Origin: Myxococcales bacterium
GTDB lineage: Bacteria > Myxococcota_A > UBA9160 > SMWR01
Length of the DNA: 23,873 nucleotides
Direction of reading: 5' to 3'
Assembly: GCA_022572485.1 (NCBI GenBank)
Contig: JACZVU010000021.1
Location: 1 to 23,873, forward strand
Position 1 is the first letter of the stretch; each line of letters opens with the position of its first letter. Under the pieces are notes generated by a model. The model was not told the origin of the DNA, made no database searches, and was given only the letters and a program-made list of their open reading frames with translations. Both the position numbers and the translations under genes were made by a program. This document shows, piece after piece, positions 6,632-14,628 of this stretch.

Positions 6632-7551
6632 GCACGCAGCCCGGGCCCGCGGGCCGAAGCCTGCGCTGCCACGCGCCGGGCAAGATCAATCTCGGCCTGC
6701 GCGTCGTCGGCAGGCGCGCAGACGGGTACCACGAACTCGAGAGCCTGTTCGCACCCCTCGATCTGGGCGATGAGGTCGAGGTGGAGGTTTCCGAGTCCAC
6801 AACCCTCGAGGTGGAAATCAAGCTCGAGGGTGCGAGCGAATCGATTCCCGCCGACGCCAGCAATCTCGCCTACCGGGCCGCAAAGAACTTCGCGGAGGCC
6901 GCGGGCCTGGGCTGCCGGATCGGGCTGCGGATCGAAAAACGCCTACCCGCGGGCGCGGGATTGGGGGGAGGCTCCAGCGACGCGGGCGCCGTATTGCGAG
7001 CCCTTTGCGATTTCTTCCCAGGCGCGCTGGACGGGTCGCGAGTCGCCGAACTCGCCCTCGAACTCGGGGCGGATGTGCCGTTCTTTCTCGACCCCCGGCC
7101 CGCGATGGTCAGCGGCATCGGCGAGCGGCTCCAGGCCCTGGACGGCCTGCCCTCGCTGCCCGTCCTCCTCGCAAATCCGGGCGTCGCGCTCGCGACCGCC
7201 GACGTCTTTCGAGCTTTTGCCGCGATCCAGCCCGCGTTGACGAAACCCGCCCCTGATCGTAGGATCCCGCCTCTTTCCGGGGCGACGGGCCCCGGATGGA
7301 AGTTCACGGGAGCGGCTCGGCTCAGCCTGGAAAACGACCTCGAACCGATCGCGATCCGACTTTGCCCGCCGATTGCGCGGCTTCAGCGGCAGATCCGAGC
7401 CGCGGGCGCACAGGCGGTCGGGATGTCGGGCAGCGGGGCCACGGTATTCGGCCTCTTCGAGTCCGCGGAAGCTGCGGAGCGCGCGCTCGAAGAGACGGCC
7501 TTCGAGGCGCCCGTATGGGCCCGGGTCGCTGCAACACAGAAATCTCGATAG
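6628..7551 (+). CDS. ispE: 4-diphosphocytidyl-2-C-methyl-D-erythritol kinase
   Basis: A 307-residue GHMP-family kinase that phosphorylates CDP-ME in the MEP pathway to IPP and DMAPP. The N-terminal APGKINLGL motif contains the substrate-binding Lys19. The GHMP ATP-binding glycine-rich loop is PAGAGLGGGSSDAG at 107-120, with the catalytic Asp149 in GADVPFF. A C-terminal GMSGSGATVFGLF matches motif 3. The GTG start at 6628 overlaps the stop of the DUF1844 gene (GTGA), which fixes the start by coupling. Length is normal, slightly long at the N-terminus. prs follows after 51 bp, an order usual in deltaproteobacterial genomes. Confidence 0.97.
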   Translation: MSTQPGPAGRSLRCHAPGKINLGLRVVGRRADGYHELESLFAPLDLGDEVEVEVSESTTLEVEIKLEGASESIPADASNLAYRAAKNFAEAAGLGCRIGLRIEKRLPAGAGLGGGSSDAGAVLRALCDFFPGALDGSRVAELALELGADVPFFLDPRPAMVSGIGERLQALDGLPSLPVLLANPGVALATADVFRAFAAIQPALTKPAPDRRIPPLSGATGPGWKFTGAARLSLENDLEPIAIRLCPPIARLQRQIRAAGAQAVGMSGSGATVFGLFESAEAAERALEETAFEAPVWARVAATQKSR

Positions 7552-7602
7552 GCTGACGCTTTCCGATCGCGGCCTCTGAGTGGGCTCCGGAGTATCCAGA
7601 AC

Positions 7603-8541
7603 ATGCAACGCGCAAAGCTCTTCACGGGCAACTCCAATCCCATCCTTGCCGAGGCCGTGGTTCGCCATCTCGACACCCAACTCGGGAAGATCGACGTGGG
7701 CACCTTCAACGACGGCGAAGTCAACGTCGAGATTCACGAGAACGTCCGCGGCATGGACTGCTTCGTGATCCAATCAACATCGTCGCCCGCAAACAATCAC
7801 CTGATGGAACTGCTGATTGTGATTGATGCGCTGAGGCGCTCGTCCGCGAAGCGGATCACCGCGGTGATCCCGTACTACGGTTACGCGCGGCAGGATCGCA
7901 AGGTCCGACCGCGCGTTCCGATTTCGGCCAAGCTCGTCGCGGACCTGATCGGCGCACCGGGAACCGATCGCCTGCTCTGCATCGATCTGCACGCGGGTCA
8001 GATTCAGGGATTCTTCAATATCCCTGTAGACAACATCTTTGCAACACCCGTGCTGTTGGAAGAAATTCGAAGGCGCTACCCAGGGCCGCTCACGATCATC
8101 TCGCCGGATGCCGGAGGTGTCGAGCGATCGCGCGCCTACGCGAAGCGACTCGACGCGAACCTCGCGATCATCGACAAGCGTCGCGAAGCCGCCAATGTCG
8201 CAGAAGTGATGAACATCGTCGGAGACGTGAAGGGACAGACCTGCGTGATCGTAGATGACATGGTCGATACCGCGGGAACACTCGCAGAGTCTGCACGAGC
8301 GCTGGACCAAGCGGGAGCGAAGGCCGTCTACGCGGTCATCACCCATCCGGTCCTTTCGGGGCCGGCCGTCAAACGAATCGCCGAGAGCCCGCTGAAGGAA
8401 CTCGTCGTCACCGACACGATCCCGCTGCGGCCCGACGCCCAGGACTGCTCCAAATTGCACGTCGTTACGATCGCTCCCCTGCTCGGAGAAGCGATCCGCA
8501 GAATCAACAACGAAGAGAGCGTGAGTTCACTCTTCGTTTGA
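7603..8541 (+). CDS. prs: Ribose-phosphate pyrophosphokinase
   Basis: A 312-residue cytosolic enzyme that transfers pyrophosphate from ATP to ribose-5-phosphate to make PRPP, the precursor of nucleotides, histidine, tryptophan and NAD. Diagnostic features are [11 protein letters not shown] near 34-44, [12 protein letters not shown] at 89-100 (ATP loop), [11 protein letters not shown] at 128-138 with the conserved His130, DKRR at 191-194 and the PRPP-binding loop [13 protein letters not shown] at 215-227. Length and motif order are those of bacterial class I Prs. The ATG at 7603 starts at the family's usual point (residue 7 is the Phe of LFTGNSNP). rplY follows 21 bp later. Confidence 0.98.
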   Translation: MQRAKLFTGNSNPILAEAVVRHLDTQLGKIDVGTFNDGEVNVEIHENVRGMDCFVIQSTSSPANNHLMELLIVIDALRRSSAKRITAVIPYYGYARQDRKVRPRVPISAKLVADLIGAPGTDRLLCIDLHAGQIQGFFNIPVDNIFATPVLLEEIRRRYPGPLTIISPDAGGVERSRAYAKRLDANLAIIDKRREAANVAEVMNIVGDVKGQTCVIVDDMVDTAGTLAESARALDQAGAKAVYAVITHPVLSGPAVKRIAESPLKELVVTDTIPLRPDAQDCSKLHVVTIAPLLGEAIRRINNEESVSSLFV

Positions 8542-8562
8542 AGACTTCTCAAGGAGAAAACC

Positions 8563-9261
8563 GTGGGTGAATTCGCACTTGACGTAGAGTTACGAGAGGG
8601 GAAGGGGAAGGGCGTGGCCCGCAAGCTGCGCGCGACCGGCCGGATCCCGGGGATCTGCTACCGGCGCAATGCGGAGCCGGTCCCGGTCAGCCTCGACCCG
8701 AAAGAGCTCGACCGCTTGCTCCGAACGGCGAGTTCGGGAATCAATACGCTGTTCGATCTCAAGGTGGCGGGCGGTGGCGATTTCGACGGCCGACAGGTGC
8801 TCGTCAAAGAACTCCAGCGCGACCCGATTTCCGGCGCCTATCTTCATGCCGACCTCTACGCAGTCGACCTGAAACAGACGATCCACATCGCGATTCCCAT
8901 CCACATCAAAGGCACCGCCGTCGGTGTGACGCAGGCTGGCGGCATCCTCGATCACGCGACCCGCGAGCTCGATGTCGAATGCCTGCCCAACGCGATTCCC
9001 GAGGAATTCGCGATAGATGTGAGCGACCTCGAGATTGGTGACTCGATTCACGTGCGCGACCTCGCAGTTCCCGCAGGCGTTGAAATCCTCAACGATCCAG
9101 ACGTCTCGATCGTTTCCGTGGTGGCTCCGGCGGTCGTCGAAGAAGAAGTGGCACCGGAAGAAGAGGGAGTCGAGGGAGTCGAGGGAGAGGCCACGCCCGA
9201 GGGAGAAACCGCGGCTGCGCCGGAGGGAGAGACCGCGGAGAAGAAGAAGAGCGACGACTGA
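8563..9261 (+). CDS. rplY: 50S ribosomal protein L25, general stress protein Ctc type
   Basis: A 232-residue bL25 of the long Ctc/TL5 type. Residues 1 to about 93 are the 5S-rRNA-binding domain (LRATGRIPGICYRRNAEPVP, and VLVKELQRDPISGAYLHADL). Residues about 94-190 form the beta-rich C-terminal domain ending in VSIVSVVAP. A low-complexity acidic tail of about 40 residues (repeated EGVEGVEGE-like and PEGETA units) runs to the stop. The GTG at 8563 has a strong AAGGAG ribosome binding site 7 nt upstream. The gene sits between prs and pth, its usual place in this lineage. The acidic tail is probably disordered. Confidence 0.97.
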   Translation: MGEFALDVELREGKGKGVARKLRATGRIPGICYRRNAEPVPVSLDPKELDRLLRTASSGINTLFDLKVAGGGDFDGRQVLVKELQRDPISGAYLHADLYAVDLKQTIHIAIPIHIKGTAVGVTQAGGILDHATRELDVECLPNAIPEEFAIDVSDLEIGDSIHVRDLAVPAGVEILNDPDVSIVSVVAPAVVEEEVAPEEEGVEGVEGEATPEGETAAAPEGETAEKKKSDD

Positions 9262-9275
9262 CGCGGCGGGCTGGC

Positions 9276-9902
9276 ATGAAGATCGTCGTGGGGCTCGGAA
9301 ATCCGGGGGCGCGATATGCGGCCACGCGCCACAACATCGGCGCCCGGATCGTCGATCGATTTGCCGTCGACTGCGGGTTCGCGCTCTCAGAGCACCGATT
9401 CGAGAGCCGCTTCGGTCTCGGGAAGATTCCTTCGAAGGCTGGCGGGTCGCCTGCAGGGCCGGGTGAACGGGCGGGACTGGACGTCGCCTTGCTGGTTCCC
9501 GAAACCCACATGAATCGCTCCGGCATTGCGGTGGCCGAGGCCGTGAGCAGCCTCTCCGTGGATGACATCCTGAAAGACCTGCTGATCGTCGTCGACGATC
9601 TCGACCTGCCCTTCGGGCGGCTTCGGATCCGAGAGCGGGGGAGTTCTGCGGGCCACCGCGGGCTCGAAGACATTGCCCAGCGGATCGGCAGCAGCGACTT
9701 CCCCCGTTTGCGCTTCGGGATCGGGCGACCGGAAGCTGACGCCAGCGCCGTGGACTGGGTGCTCGACGCCTTCTCCAAAGAGGAAGAGGTCGCGCTCGTG
9801 GAGCAGATGCCAGTCGCCGCAGAGGCCATCGGCTCGATCCTGGTCGACGGCGTCGTTCCCGCGATGAACCGCTACAATCGCGGCTCCGAAGCGGGGGATT
9901 AG
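9276..9902 (+). CDS. pth: Peptidyl-tRNA hydrolase
   Basis: A 208-residue cytosolic enzyme that cleaves peptidyl-tRNA released from stalled ribosomes. It begins MKIVVGLGNPG; Asn9 and the catalytic His19 (in ATRHNIGAR) match the E. coli Asn10/His20 pair. Further motifs are PETHMNRSG, the VDDLDLPFGRLRIRERGSSA stretch with the catalytic-site Asp, and SAGHRGLEDI. There is a Gly/Pro-rich insertion (GGSPAGPGERAG) before the central strand. This makes the protein slightly longer than the usual 190-195 residues. Fourteen bases separate it from rplY, consistent with an operon. In related genomes ychF usually follows, but here it does not. Confidence 0.97.
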   Translation: MKIVVGLGNPGARYAATRHNIGARIVDRFAVDCGFALSEHRFESRFGLGKIPSKAGGSPAGPGERAGLDVALLVPETHMNRSGIAVAEAVSSLSVDDILKDLLIVVDDLDLPFGRLRIRERGSSAGHRGLEDIAQRIGSSDFPRLRFGIGRPEADASAVDWVLDAFSKEEEVALVEQMPVAAEAIGSILVDGVVPAMNRYNRGSEAGD

Positions 9903-10040
9903 TGATCGCCTAGCACCCAGGGTCGACCAGCAGCGTAGCCACGCGCGGACGGCCTCCGGAAACAGCCGACGGACCTCGAGGCCAAACGGGCTTCGAATTC
10001 GAGTGAGTGAATCCGATCCAGACGAACGGATGGACGAATC

Positions 10041-11324
10041 GTGAGCAAAACGGAAAAGCGGAAGTTCATCCACATCCTTCAGGAATTCTCACTGCCGCTG
10101 TTAACCGGTGTGGTGGTGGCGATGATCTGGGCCAACCTGGATCACGAATCTTATGAGCACGTGATCCACTGGGTACCCATCGCTGGCTTGGAGGTCTTCG
10201 GTCACCTCGTCACCCACCATTGGATCGTCAACGACATCTTCATGGTGTTCTTCTTCGGAATCGCCGCCAAGGAAATCACCGAGTCCTGCCTGCCGGGCGG
10301 CAGCCTCAATCCGATCTCGAAGTCGATCAACCCGCTATTGGCGACCCTCGGTGGAGTCGTCGGGCCCGTACTGATCTTCTTCATCGGCATGTCCTTCCTC
10401 TACGGACCGACGGACGACCTGGAAACATTGAGACGCGGATGGGGCATCCCAACCGCAACGGATATCGCGCTCGCGTGGCTGGTCGCCCGAACCGTCTTTG
10501 GCAAAGGGCATCCCGCGATCAACTTCCTGCTCCTGCTCGCCGTGGCCGACGACGCGATCGGTCTCGCGATCATCGCGATCTTCTACGGCGATCCGAATCT
10601 TCCCGTTCGCCCCGAGTTTCTGCTCCTCATTCTGCTCGGAATGGCGGCCGCCTATGGGATGCGCAGAGCGGGACTCAAATCGTGGATTCCGTACATCGGG
10701 ATCTGCGGTCCGCTCTCCTGGTTCGGATTGTCTCTCGCGCACCTCCATCCCGCGCTCGCGCTCGTGTTCATCGTTCCGTTTCTTCCCGGACCGCGCCGCG
10801 ATATCGGCCTGTTTGCCGGAGAGGACGAGATCGACCGCATGGGCGAAGCACTCGCCCACGATCTCCACATGGAGCACTCCCCGCTGCACCAATTCGAACA
10901 CCAGTTGAAACTCTTCGTAGACCTGGGTCTATTCTTCTTCGCCTTCAACAACGCGGGCGTCGTCTTCGCATCGATCGGAACCATGACTTGGTTGATTCTC
11001 GGATCCCTGGTGATCGGCAAGACGGTGGGCATCACGCTGATGGGCCTGCTCGGCGTGAAGATTGGTTTTCCGCTGCCCGCCCGCATGGGTTTTCGCGAAC
11101 TGGTGATGGCCGGATTCGTGGCGGCTCTCGGGCTGACCGTTGCCCTCTTCGTGGCCGGTGCCGCATTCACCGACCCGATCCTGCTCGGGCAGGCGAAAAT
11201 GGGCGCGCTCTTTTCGGGCTTCGTGGGGCTCGCCGCAATCTTGCTCGGGCGCATCCTCGGAATGGCCCGCGGCGAAGCCGAAGAGGAGAGTCCGAGCAAG
11301 GCGGTGACGACCTCGACTTCTTGA
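10041..11324 (+). CDS. nhaA: NhaA-type Na+/H+ antiporter
   Basis: A 427-residue inner-membrane protein with about 12 transmembrane segments. The NhaA signatures are present: GWGIPTATDIALAW with Asp141 (equivalent to E. coli Asp133) and LLAVADDAIGLAII with the ion-binding pair Asp170-Asp171 (E. coli 163/164). It would exchange cytoplasmic Na+ or Li+ for external protons, fitting a saline or alkaline habitat. The region around residues 50-100 (HHWIVNDIFMVFFFGIAAKE, ESCLPGGSLN) is more diverged from E. coli and belongs to a longer NhaA subgroup. The GTG at 10041 has only a weak ribosome binding site. The gene lies 138 bp after pth and interrupts the usual pth - ychF - rpsF order. Confidence 0.92.
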   Translation: MSKTEKRKFIHILQEFSLPLLTGVVVAMIWANLDHESYEHVIHWVPIAGLEVFGHLVTHHWIVNDIFMVFFFGIAAKEITESCLPGGSLNPISKSINPLLATLGGVVGPVLIFFIGMSFLYGPTDDLETLRRGWGIPTATDIALAWLVARTVFGKGHPAINFLLLLAVADDAIGLAIIAIFYGDPNLPVRPEFLLLILLGMAAAYGMRRAGLKSWIPYIGICGPLSWFGLSLAHLHPALALVFIVPFLPGPRRDIGLFAGEDEIDRMGEALAHDLHMEHSPLHQFEHQLKLFVDLGLFFFAFNNAGVVFASIGTMTWLILGSLVIGKTVGITLMGLLGVKIGFPLPARMGFRELVMAGFVAALGLTVALFVAGAAFTDPILLGQAKMGALFSGFVGLAAILLGRILGMARGEAEEESPSKAVTTSTS

Positions 11325-11631
11325 GCGAGGGCACTATTGACTGGAATTTGTACGGAGCAGCCCGGAAGTATGTACCTACCGCACATCGGACAATGATGAG
11401 TGATTGCGCTAACTTACTGACATAAAACAGCTCTCGAGGGCGCTTCTCGAACTGCCTGCTCCTGGCTTTTGCAATGGCCGAACCCGAGGCGCTGCGAGCC
11501 GGTGTCTCAGCGCCACCCGGGTGGTTGCCGAGCCGCGCGAGGGGAAGCCGCCGATCAACCGCGTGCACATCTAACGACAGATTCGCGCCGATTCGCTACA
11601 CGAGCGGCGATGGTGGAACTTAGGAGGAACC
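11325..11631 (+). other. Gene-free leader region before pdxS
   Basis: The 307 bases between nhaA and pdxS contain no ORF with coding character. The part up to about 11430 is visibly less GC-rich than its surroundings. No convincing -35/-10 pair could be fixed. The last bases carry AGGAGG at 11622-11627, a strong ribosome binding site 4 nt before the pdxS ATG. The region most likely holds the pdxST promoter. Confidence 0.5.
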
Positions 11632-12555
11632 ATGTCAGATCAAGCAGGAAGTGGAAACAGCGGCGCAAAAAACGCGACCGCCCAAAGCTTCGAACTCAAG
11701 GTCGGACTCGCCGAGATGCTCAAGGGCGGCGTGATCATGGACGTCGTCAATCCCGACCAGGCGAAGATCGCCGAGGACAGCGGCGCGTGCGCGGTGATGG
11801 CCCTGGAGCGGGTGCCGTCGGACATCCGACGGGACGGTGGCGTCGCGCGCATGTGCCAGGTGGAAATCATCGAATCCATTCAGCACACGGTTTCGATTCC
11901 CGTGATGGCCAAGGTGCGGATCGGCCATTACCTCGAAGCGCGGGTCCTCGATGCGCTCGGTGTCGACTTCATTGACGAGAGTGAGGTGTTGACTCCCGCC
12001 GACGACGAGCACCACGTCGAGAAAACCGCCTTCCGATCGCCCTTCGTCTGTGGGGCACGCGACCTCGGCGAAGCCCTGCGCCGCATCTCTGAAGGCGCGG
12101 CGATGATCCGAACCAAGGGTGAGGCGGGCAGCGGGAACATCGTCGAAGCGGTCCGACACCTGCGCGCGGTTTTCGGCCAGATCCGCTCCCTCGCAGCGCT
12201 TCCGCTGGAGGAAGTGCCGGCGCGCGCCAAGGAGCTCCAGGCGCCATTGGACCTCGTGCGGCGCGTGGCAGAGACCGGACGTCTGCCGGTTCCGAACTTC
12301 GCGGCCGGCGGAATCGCGACGCCCCCCGACGCCGCGCTCTGCCGGGCCCTCGGCGCAGAGGCGATCTTCGTCGGCTCGGGCATCTTCAAGAGCGAAAATC
12401 CGGCGGTGCTGGCTCGGGCGATCGTGCGGGCCAACACGCATTGGGACGAGCCCGACGAACTCGTCGCGGCGTGCCGTGGGCTCGGCAAGCCGATGGAGGG
12501 GATCGAAATGGAAACCCTCGATGAGAAACAACGCATGGCCAATCGCGGGTGGTAG
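11632..12555 (+). CDS. pdxS: Pyridoxal 5'-phosphate synthase lyase subunit
   Basis: A 307-residue (beta/alpha)8 enzyme. It condenses ribose-5-phosphate, glyceraldehyde-3-phosphate and ammonia into PLP (DXP-independent route). Active-site residues are in place: Asp37 in VIMDVVNP, Lys94 in VMAKVRIGH (the Lys81 of B. subtilis PdxS) and Lys162 in [11 protein letters not shown] (Lys149). [12 protein letters not shown] and [14 protein letters not shown] are also diagnostic. About 13 extra N-terminal residues precede the core. The ATG at 11632 has AGGAGG at short spacing. The 3' end overlaps pdxT by 7 nt, so the two subunits are co-translated, as expected for a 12:12 complex. Confidence 0.98.
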   Translation: MSDQAGSGNSGAKNATAQSFELKVGLAEMLKGGVIMDVVNPDQAKIAEDSGACAVMALERVPSDIRRDGGVARMCQVEIIESIQHTVSIPVMAKVRIGHYLEARVLDALGVDFIDESEVLTPADDEHHVEKTAFRSPFVCGARDLGEALRRISEGAAMIRTKGEAGSGNIVEAVRHLRAVFGQIRSLAALPLEEVPARAKELQAPLDLVRRVAETGRLPVPNFAAGGIATPPDAALCRALGAEAIFVGSGIFKSENPAVLARAIVRANTHWDEPDELVAACRGLGKPMEGIEMETLDEKQRMANRGW

Positions 12556-13157
12556 CAGCGGATCGACAAAATCGATCCGCTACCGAACTCCGCGTCGGGA
12601 TCGTTTCAATCCAAGGAGCGGTCCAACCCCATGCGGCAGCAATCGCACGAGCGGGCGCCGCGTGGGCGTCGGTCCGTCACGCAAAAGACCTCGCGGGCCT
12701 CGACGCGCTGATTCTGCCGGGCGGCGAATCCACCACGATCTCCAAGGGGTTGGAGCGTGTCGGCCTCTACGAAGCGATCGAGGCCTTCGCGCAATCCGGA
12801 CGCCCCGTGCTCGGGACCTGCGCAGGCGCCATCTTGATGGCGCGGGAGGTCGAGGGCTTCCCGGTTCGAAGCCTCGGGCTCATCGACGTCATCGCCGTCC
12901 GCAACGCCTACGGGACCCAGGTTGACTCTTTCGCGACCGTCGCCCAAGGCGAGTTGGAAGGGCTGCGCGCGATCTTCATCCGCGCTCCCCGATTGAAGCG
13001 GCCGGGAGCGGATGTGGAGGTGCTGGCTCGGGTCGACGGCTGGCCGGTCTTCGTCCGGCAGCGCAACGCGCTCGCGACGACCTTCCACCCGGAACTCACC
13101 CCCGACGGCCGGGTTCACGCGGCGCTGTTGGAACTCGCGCGGAAGCGGCAGCGCTAG
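12549..13157 (+). CDS. pdxT: Pyridoxal 5'-phosphate synthase glutaminase subunit
   Basis: A 202-residue class I glutamine amidotransferase that hydrolyses glutamine and passes ammonia to PdxS. The catalytic triad is Cys91 (LGTCAGAIL), His180 and Glu182 (TTFHPEL). The oxyanion-loop LPGGESTTI is at 56-64. The GTG at 12549 overlaps the pdxS stop. It is the only start codon before the family core, which begins near residue 15 ([11 protein letters not shown]), and gives a 14-residue N-terminal extension. That extension is encoded partly by a perfect hairpin at 12557-12581. The initiation signal is weak, so coupling from pdxS probably drives translation. Confidence 0.96.
   Translation: MVAADRQNRSATELRVGIVSIQGAVQPHAAAIARAGAAWASVRHAKDLAGLDALILPGGESTTISKGLERVGLYEAIEAFAQSGRPVLGTCAGAILMAREVEGFPVRSLGLIDVIAVRNAYGTQVDSFATVAQGELEGLRAIFIRAPRLKRPGADVEVLARVDGWPVFVRQRNALATTFHPELTPDGRVHAALLELARKRQR
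12557..12581. repeat. Perfect hairpin at the pdxS-pdxT junction
   Basis: AGCGGATCGA (12557-12566) and TCGATCCGCT (12572-12581) form a perfect 10-bp stem around CAAAA. It begins just after the pdxS stop codon and lies inside the first codons of pdxT. It may set the PdxS:PdxT ratio or be an inserted short palindrome. No T-run follows. Confidence 0.7.
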
Positions 13158-13161
13158 CCCC

Positions 13162-13182
13162 TATGGAGCGACCGGCTCCATA
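13162..13182. terminator. Possible hairpin terminator after pdxT
   Basis: TATGGAGC (13162-13169) and GCTCCATA (13175-13182) pair across a 5-base loop, starting 4 bases after the pdxT stop. No T-run follows directly (GTTTTGG appears 8 bases later), so it is only a weak intrinsic-terminator candidate. Confidence 0.35.
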
Positions 13183-13198
13183 TCAGCTGCGTTTTGGC

Positions 13199-13389
13199 AA
13201 TGTCCGATAAGTACGGCTCTGTCAAATCGAAGCTGTAGTACCCAGATAGAAATGTCCGCTTTCTCCATCTGCCCGCGGTCCCCCCGCGGCCATGGAGACT
13301 GTGACGATGAGCTACGAGGAACTGGACCGCGTAAGCGTGATTGAGCGGATGATCGAGAAGCGGCTGTGACGCAGCGTGAGGCCGCGCGT
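13199..13389 (+). mobile_element. Decayed left end of an insertion sequence
   Basis: This stretch looks like the 5' end of an insertion sequence. A non-coding lead with two direct copies of AATGTCCG (13199-13206 and 13251-13258) is followed by the first codons of a transposase. Similarity of the lead and start codons to the ISNCY (ISDol1-like) group is my recollection, not a search. The element stops abruptly near 13389, where base composition drops into the MFS gene's 3' side. The outer boundary on the pdxT side is uncertain. No matching right end was found. Confidence 0.45.
13307..13389 (+). pseudogene. Transposase N-terminal fragment, frameshifted
   Basis: From the ATG at 13307 the frame reads MSYEELDRVSVIERMIEKRL and then hits TGA at 13367. 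Skipping two bases (13367-13368) restores TQREAAR, the continuation expected for the helix-turn-helix start of a transposase of the type 'SYEELDR...VIER...RLTQREAA'. Similarity ends at about 13389. It is therefore a doubly broken relic: a frameshift plus loss of everything after about 27 residues. It marks a past insertion or recombination event beside the foreign-looking MFS gene. The family assignment (ISNCY-like) is by memory of the motif. Confidence 0.6.
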
Positions 13390-13425
13390 ATTTAGAAACT
13401 TTCCCATTCTCATTTTGTTGGTGTT

Positions 13426-14628
13426 TCATGTGGCCTCAGCCAGTACCGACTGTCGTCTGTGCATATAGATGAAAACTCCCATGTATAAGAACATGGCGAC
13501 AAGGGCCATACTACCACTGACCACAAACATGGTGCTGTAACCCAGGCCGGCGCCCAGTATCGAAGCAGAGATATTGGGGCCGATGAATTGTCCAAAACCC
13601 TGAACGCTGGGTAGCAGGGCAACCAGGGATCCACTTCGGTCCATGTGCGCCAACATCGCCGATTGGAAAACATCGATAAATGTCCACAAGGTCATGAAGG
13701 AAAACAGGCTCACCAAGATGTTGATATCAGTAATCCCACTACTGAGCATGATGACAATAGCTGCCATAACCAACAGGGATACGAACAGAGGCTTGAACAA
13801 ACCAAAGCGAGCACAGAGATATGCAATCACACAACCGACAATGGCAAACACGGACGACCATGTCAGTAATGGGCCAGTCCAGTCTTTGGCGATACCATCC
13901 GCGTGTGCCGCCAGTTCAATATAAGTGTAGTAACCGCCGATATTGATGTAGGTAAAGCATACAGCGAAGAGGCAAATCACTGGAAAGATTCGAGGCACAT
14001 GCCAATCTTCTACATCATCTTCGCCCTTTTCTTGTAGTGCCAGTTCTTCGGCACTGAGAGGCCTGGTCGGTATCCAGCGAATAAACAATGCACAAACAGT
14101 AGTCAAACCAATGAAAAACAGGTAAATCTCGTTCATTGATAGCTTGGGTAATATATGCAACTCAAGAGCCGTGGAAAAGGCAAAACCAAATAACAGCATG
14201 TTGAATGCACGCACTGGTTTTGTAGTGCCTCCCAATGAAACCACAGCAACCGCTGTGAAAATACCGCTACCAATTCCAGCGGCAACGCGAAGCCACAGCA
14301 CTTGCTCGTATTCTACAAACACCATGCACAAGGCATTAGCACCGAGGGAAAAAATCACGCCTGCCAAAACCAGGAACCGCCGGTTAACCCGGGCGACTAA
14401 CATTGCAGACATGATAGCGCCCAGGGACAACCCCCCCAGATCAGCTCCCCAAACTCTTCCCACTTGCTCCTCTGTGAAACCCAGCTGCACCACCAGGGCA
14501 GTACTGAGTACAGGAACACTAACCATCACAGAGTATCCAACCAGTGCCGTAAACAGAGCTATAGAAATAGAACGCCAGCCATCGAATAAATTGGAAATGC
14601 CGCCAGCGGTAGTAGCGTCGTTTGTCAC
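13426..14628 (-). CDS. MFS transporter, probably horizontally acquired
   Basis: A 400-residue inner-membrane protein with 12 hydrophobic segments and the usual central cytoplasmic loop (around residues 185-205, LSAEELALQEKGEDDVEDW). The N-half loop 2-3 (ADLGGLSLGAIMSAMLVARV then NRR) matches the loose MFS motif A. The substrate is not predictable. The GTG at 14628 is supported by AAAGGA 5 nt upstream; no ATG lies nearby. Base composition is near 50% GC, with codons such as CAA, ATA and TTA-rich stretches that the flanking 62-66% GC genes avoid. It is the only minus-strand gene between 5411 and 22020 and abuts a transposase fragment. Composition, orientation and scar together indicate recent transfer, possibly from a gammaproteobacterium-like donor (inference). 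Confidence 0.9.
   Translation of the reverse strand: MTNDATTAGGISNLFDGWRSISIALFTALVGYSVMVSVPVLSTALVVQLGFTEEQVGRVWGADLGGLSLGAIMSAMLVARVNRRFLVLAGVIFSLGANALCMVFVEYEQVLWLRVAAGIGSGIFTAVAVVSLGGTTKPVRAFNMLLFGFAFSTALELHILPKLSMNEIYLFFIGLTTVCALFIRWIPTRPLSAEELALQEKGEDDVEDWHVPRIFPVICLFAVCFTYINIGGYYTYIELAAHADGIAKDWTGPLLTWSSVFAIVGCVIAYLCARFGLFKPLFVSLLVMAAIVIMLSSGITDINILVSLFSFMTLWTFIDVFQSAMLAHMDRSGSLVALLPSVQGFGQFIGPNISASILGAGLGYSTMFVVSGSMALVAMFLYMGVFIYMHRRQSVLAEAT

Noticed and set aside
9903..10040. Possible riboswitch or tRNA in the gap between pth and nhaA.
   Set aside because: No cloverleaf, no tRNA T-loop consensus in context, and no recognisable riboswitch core.
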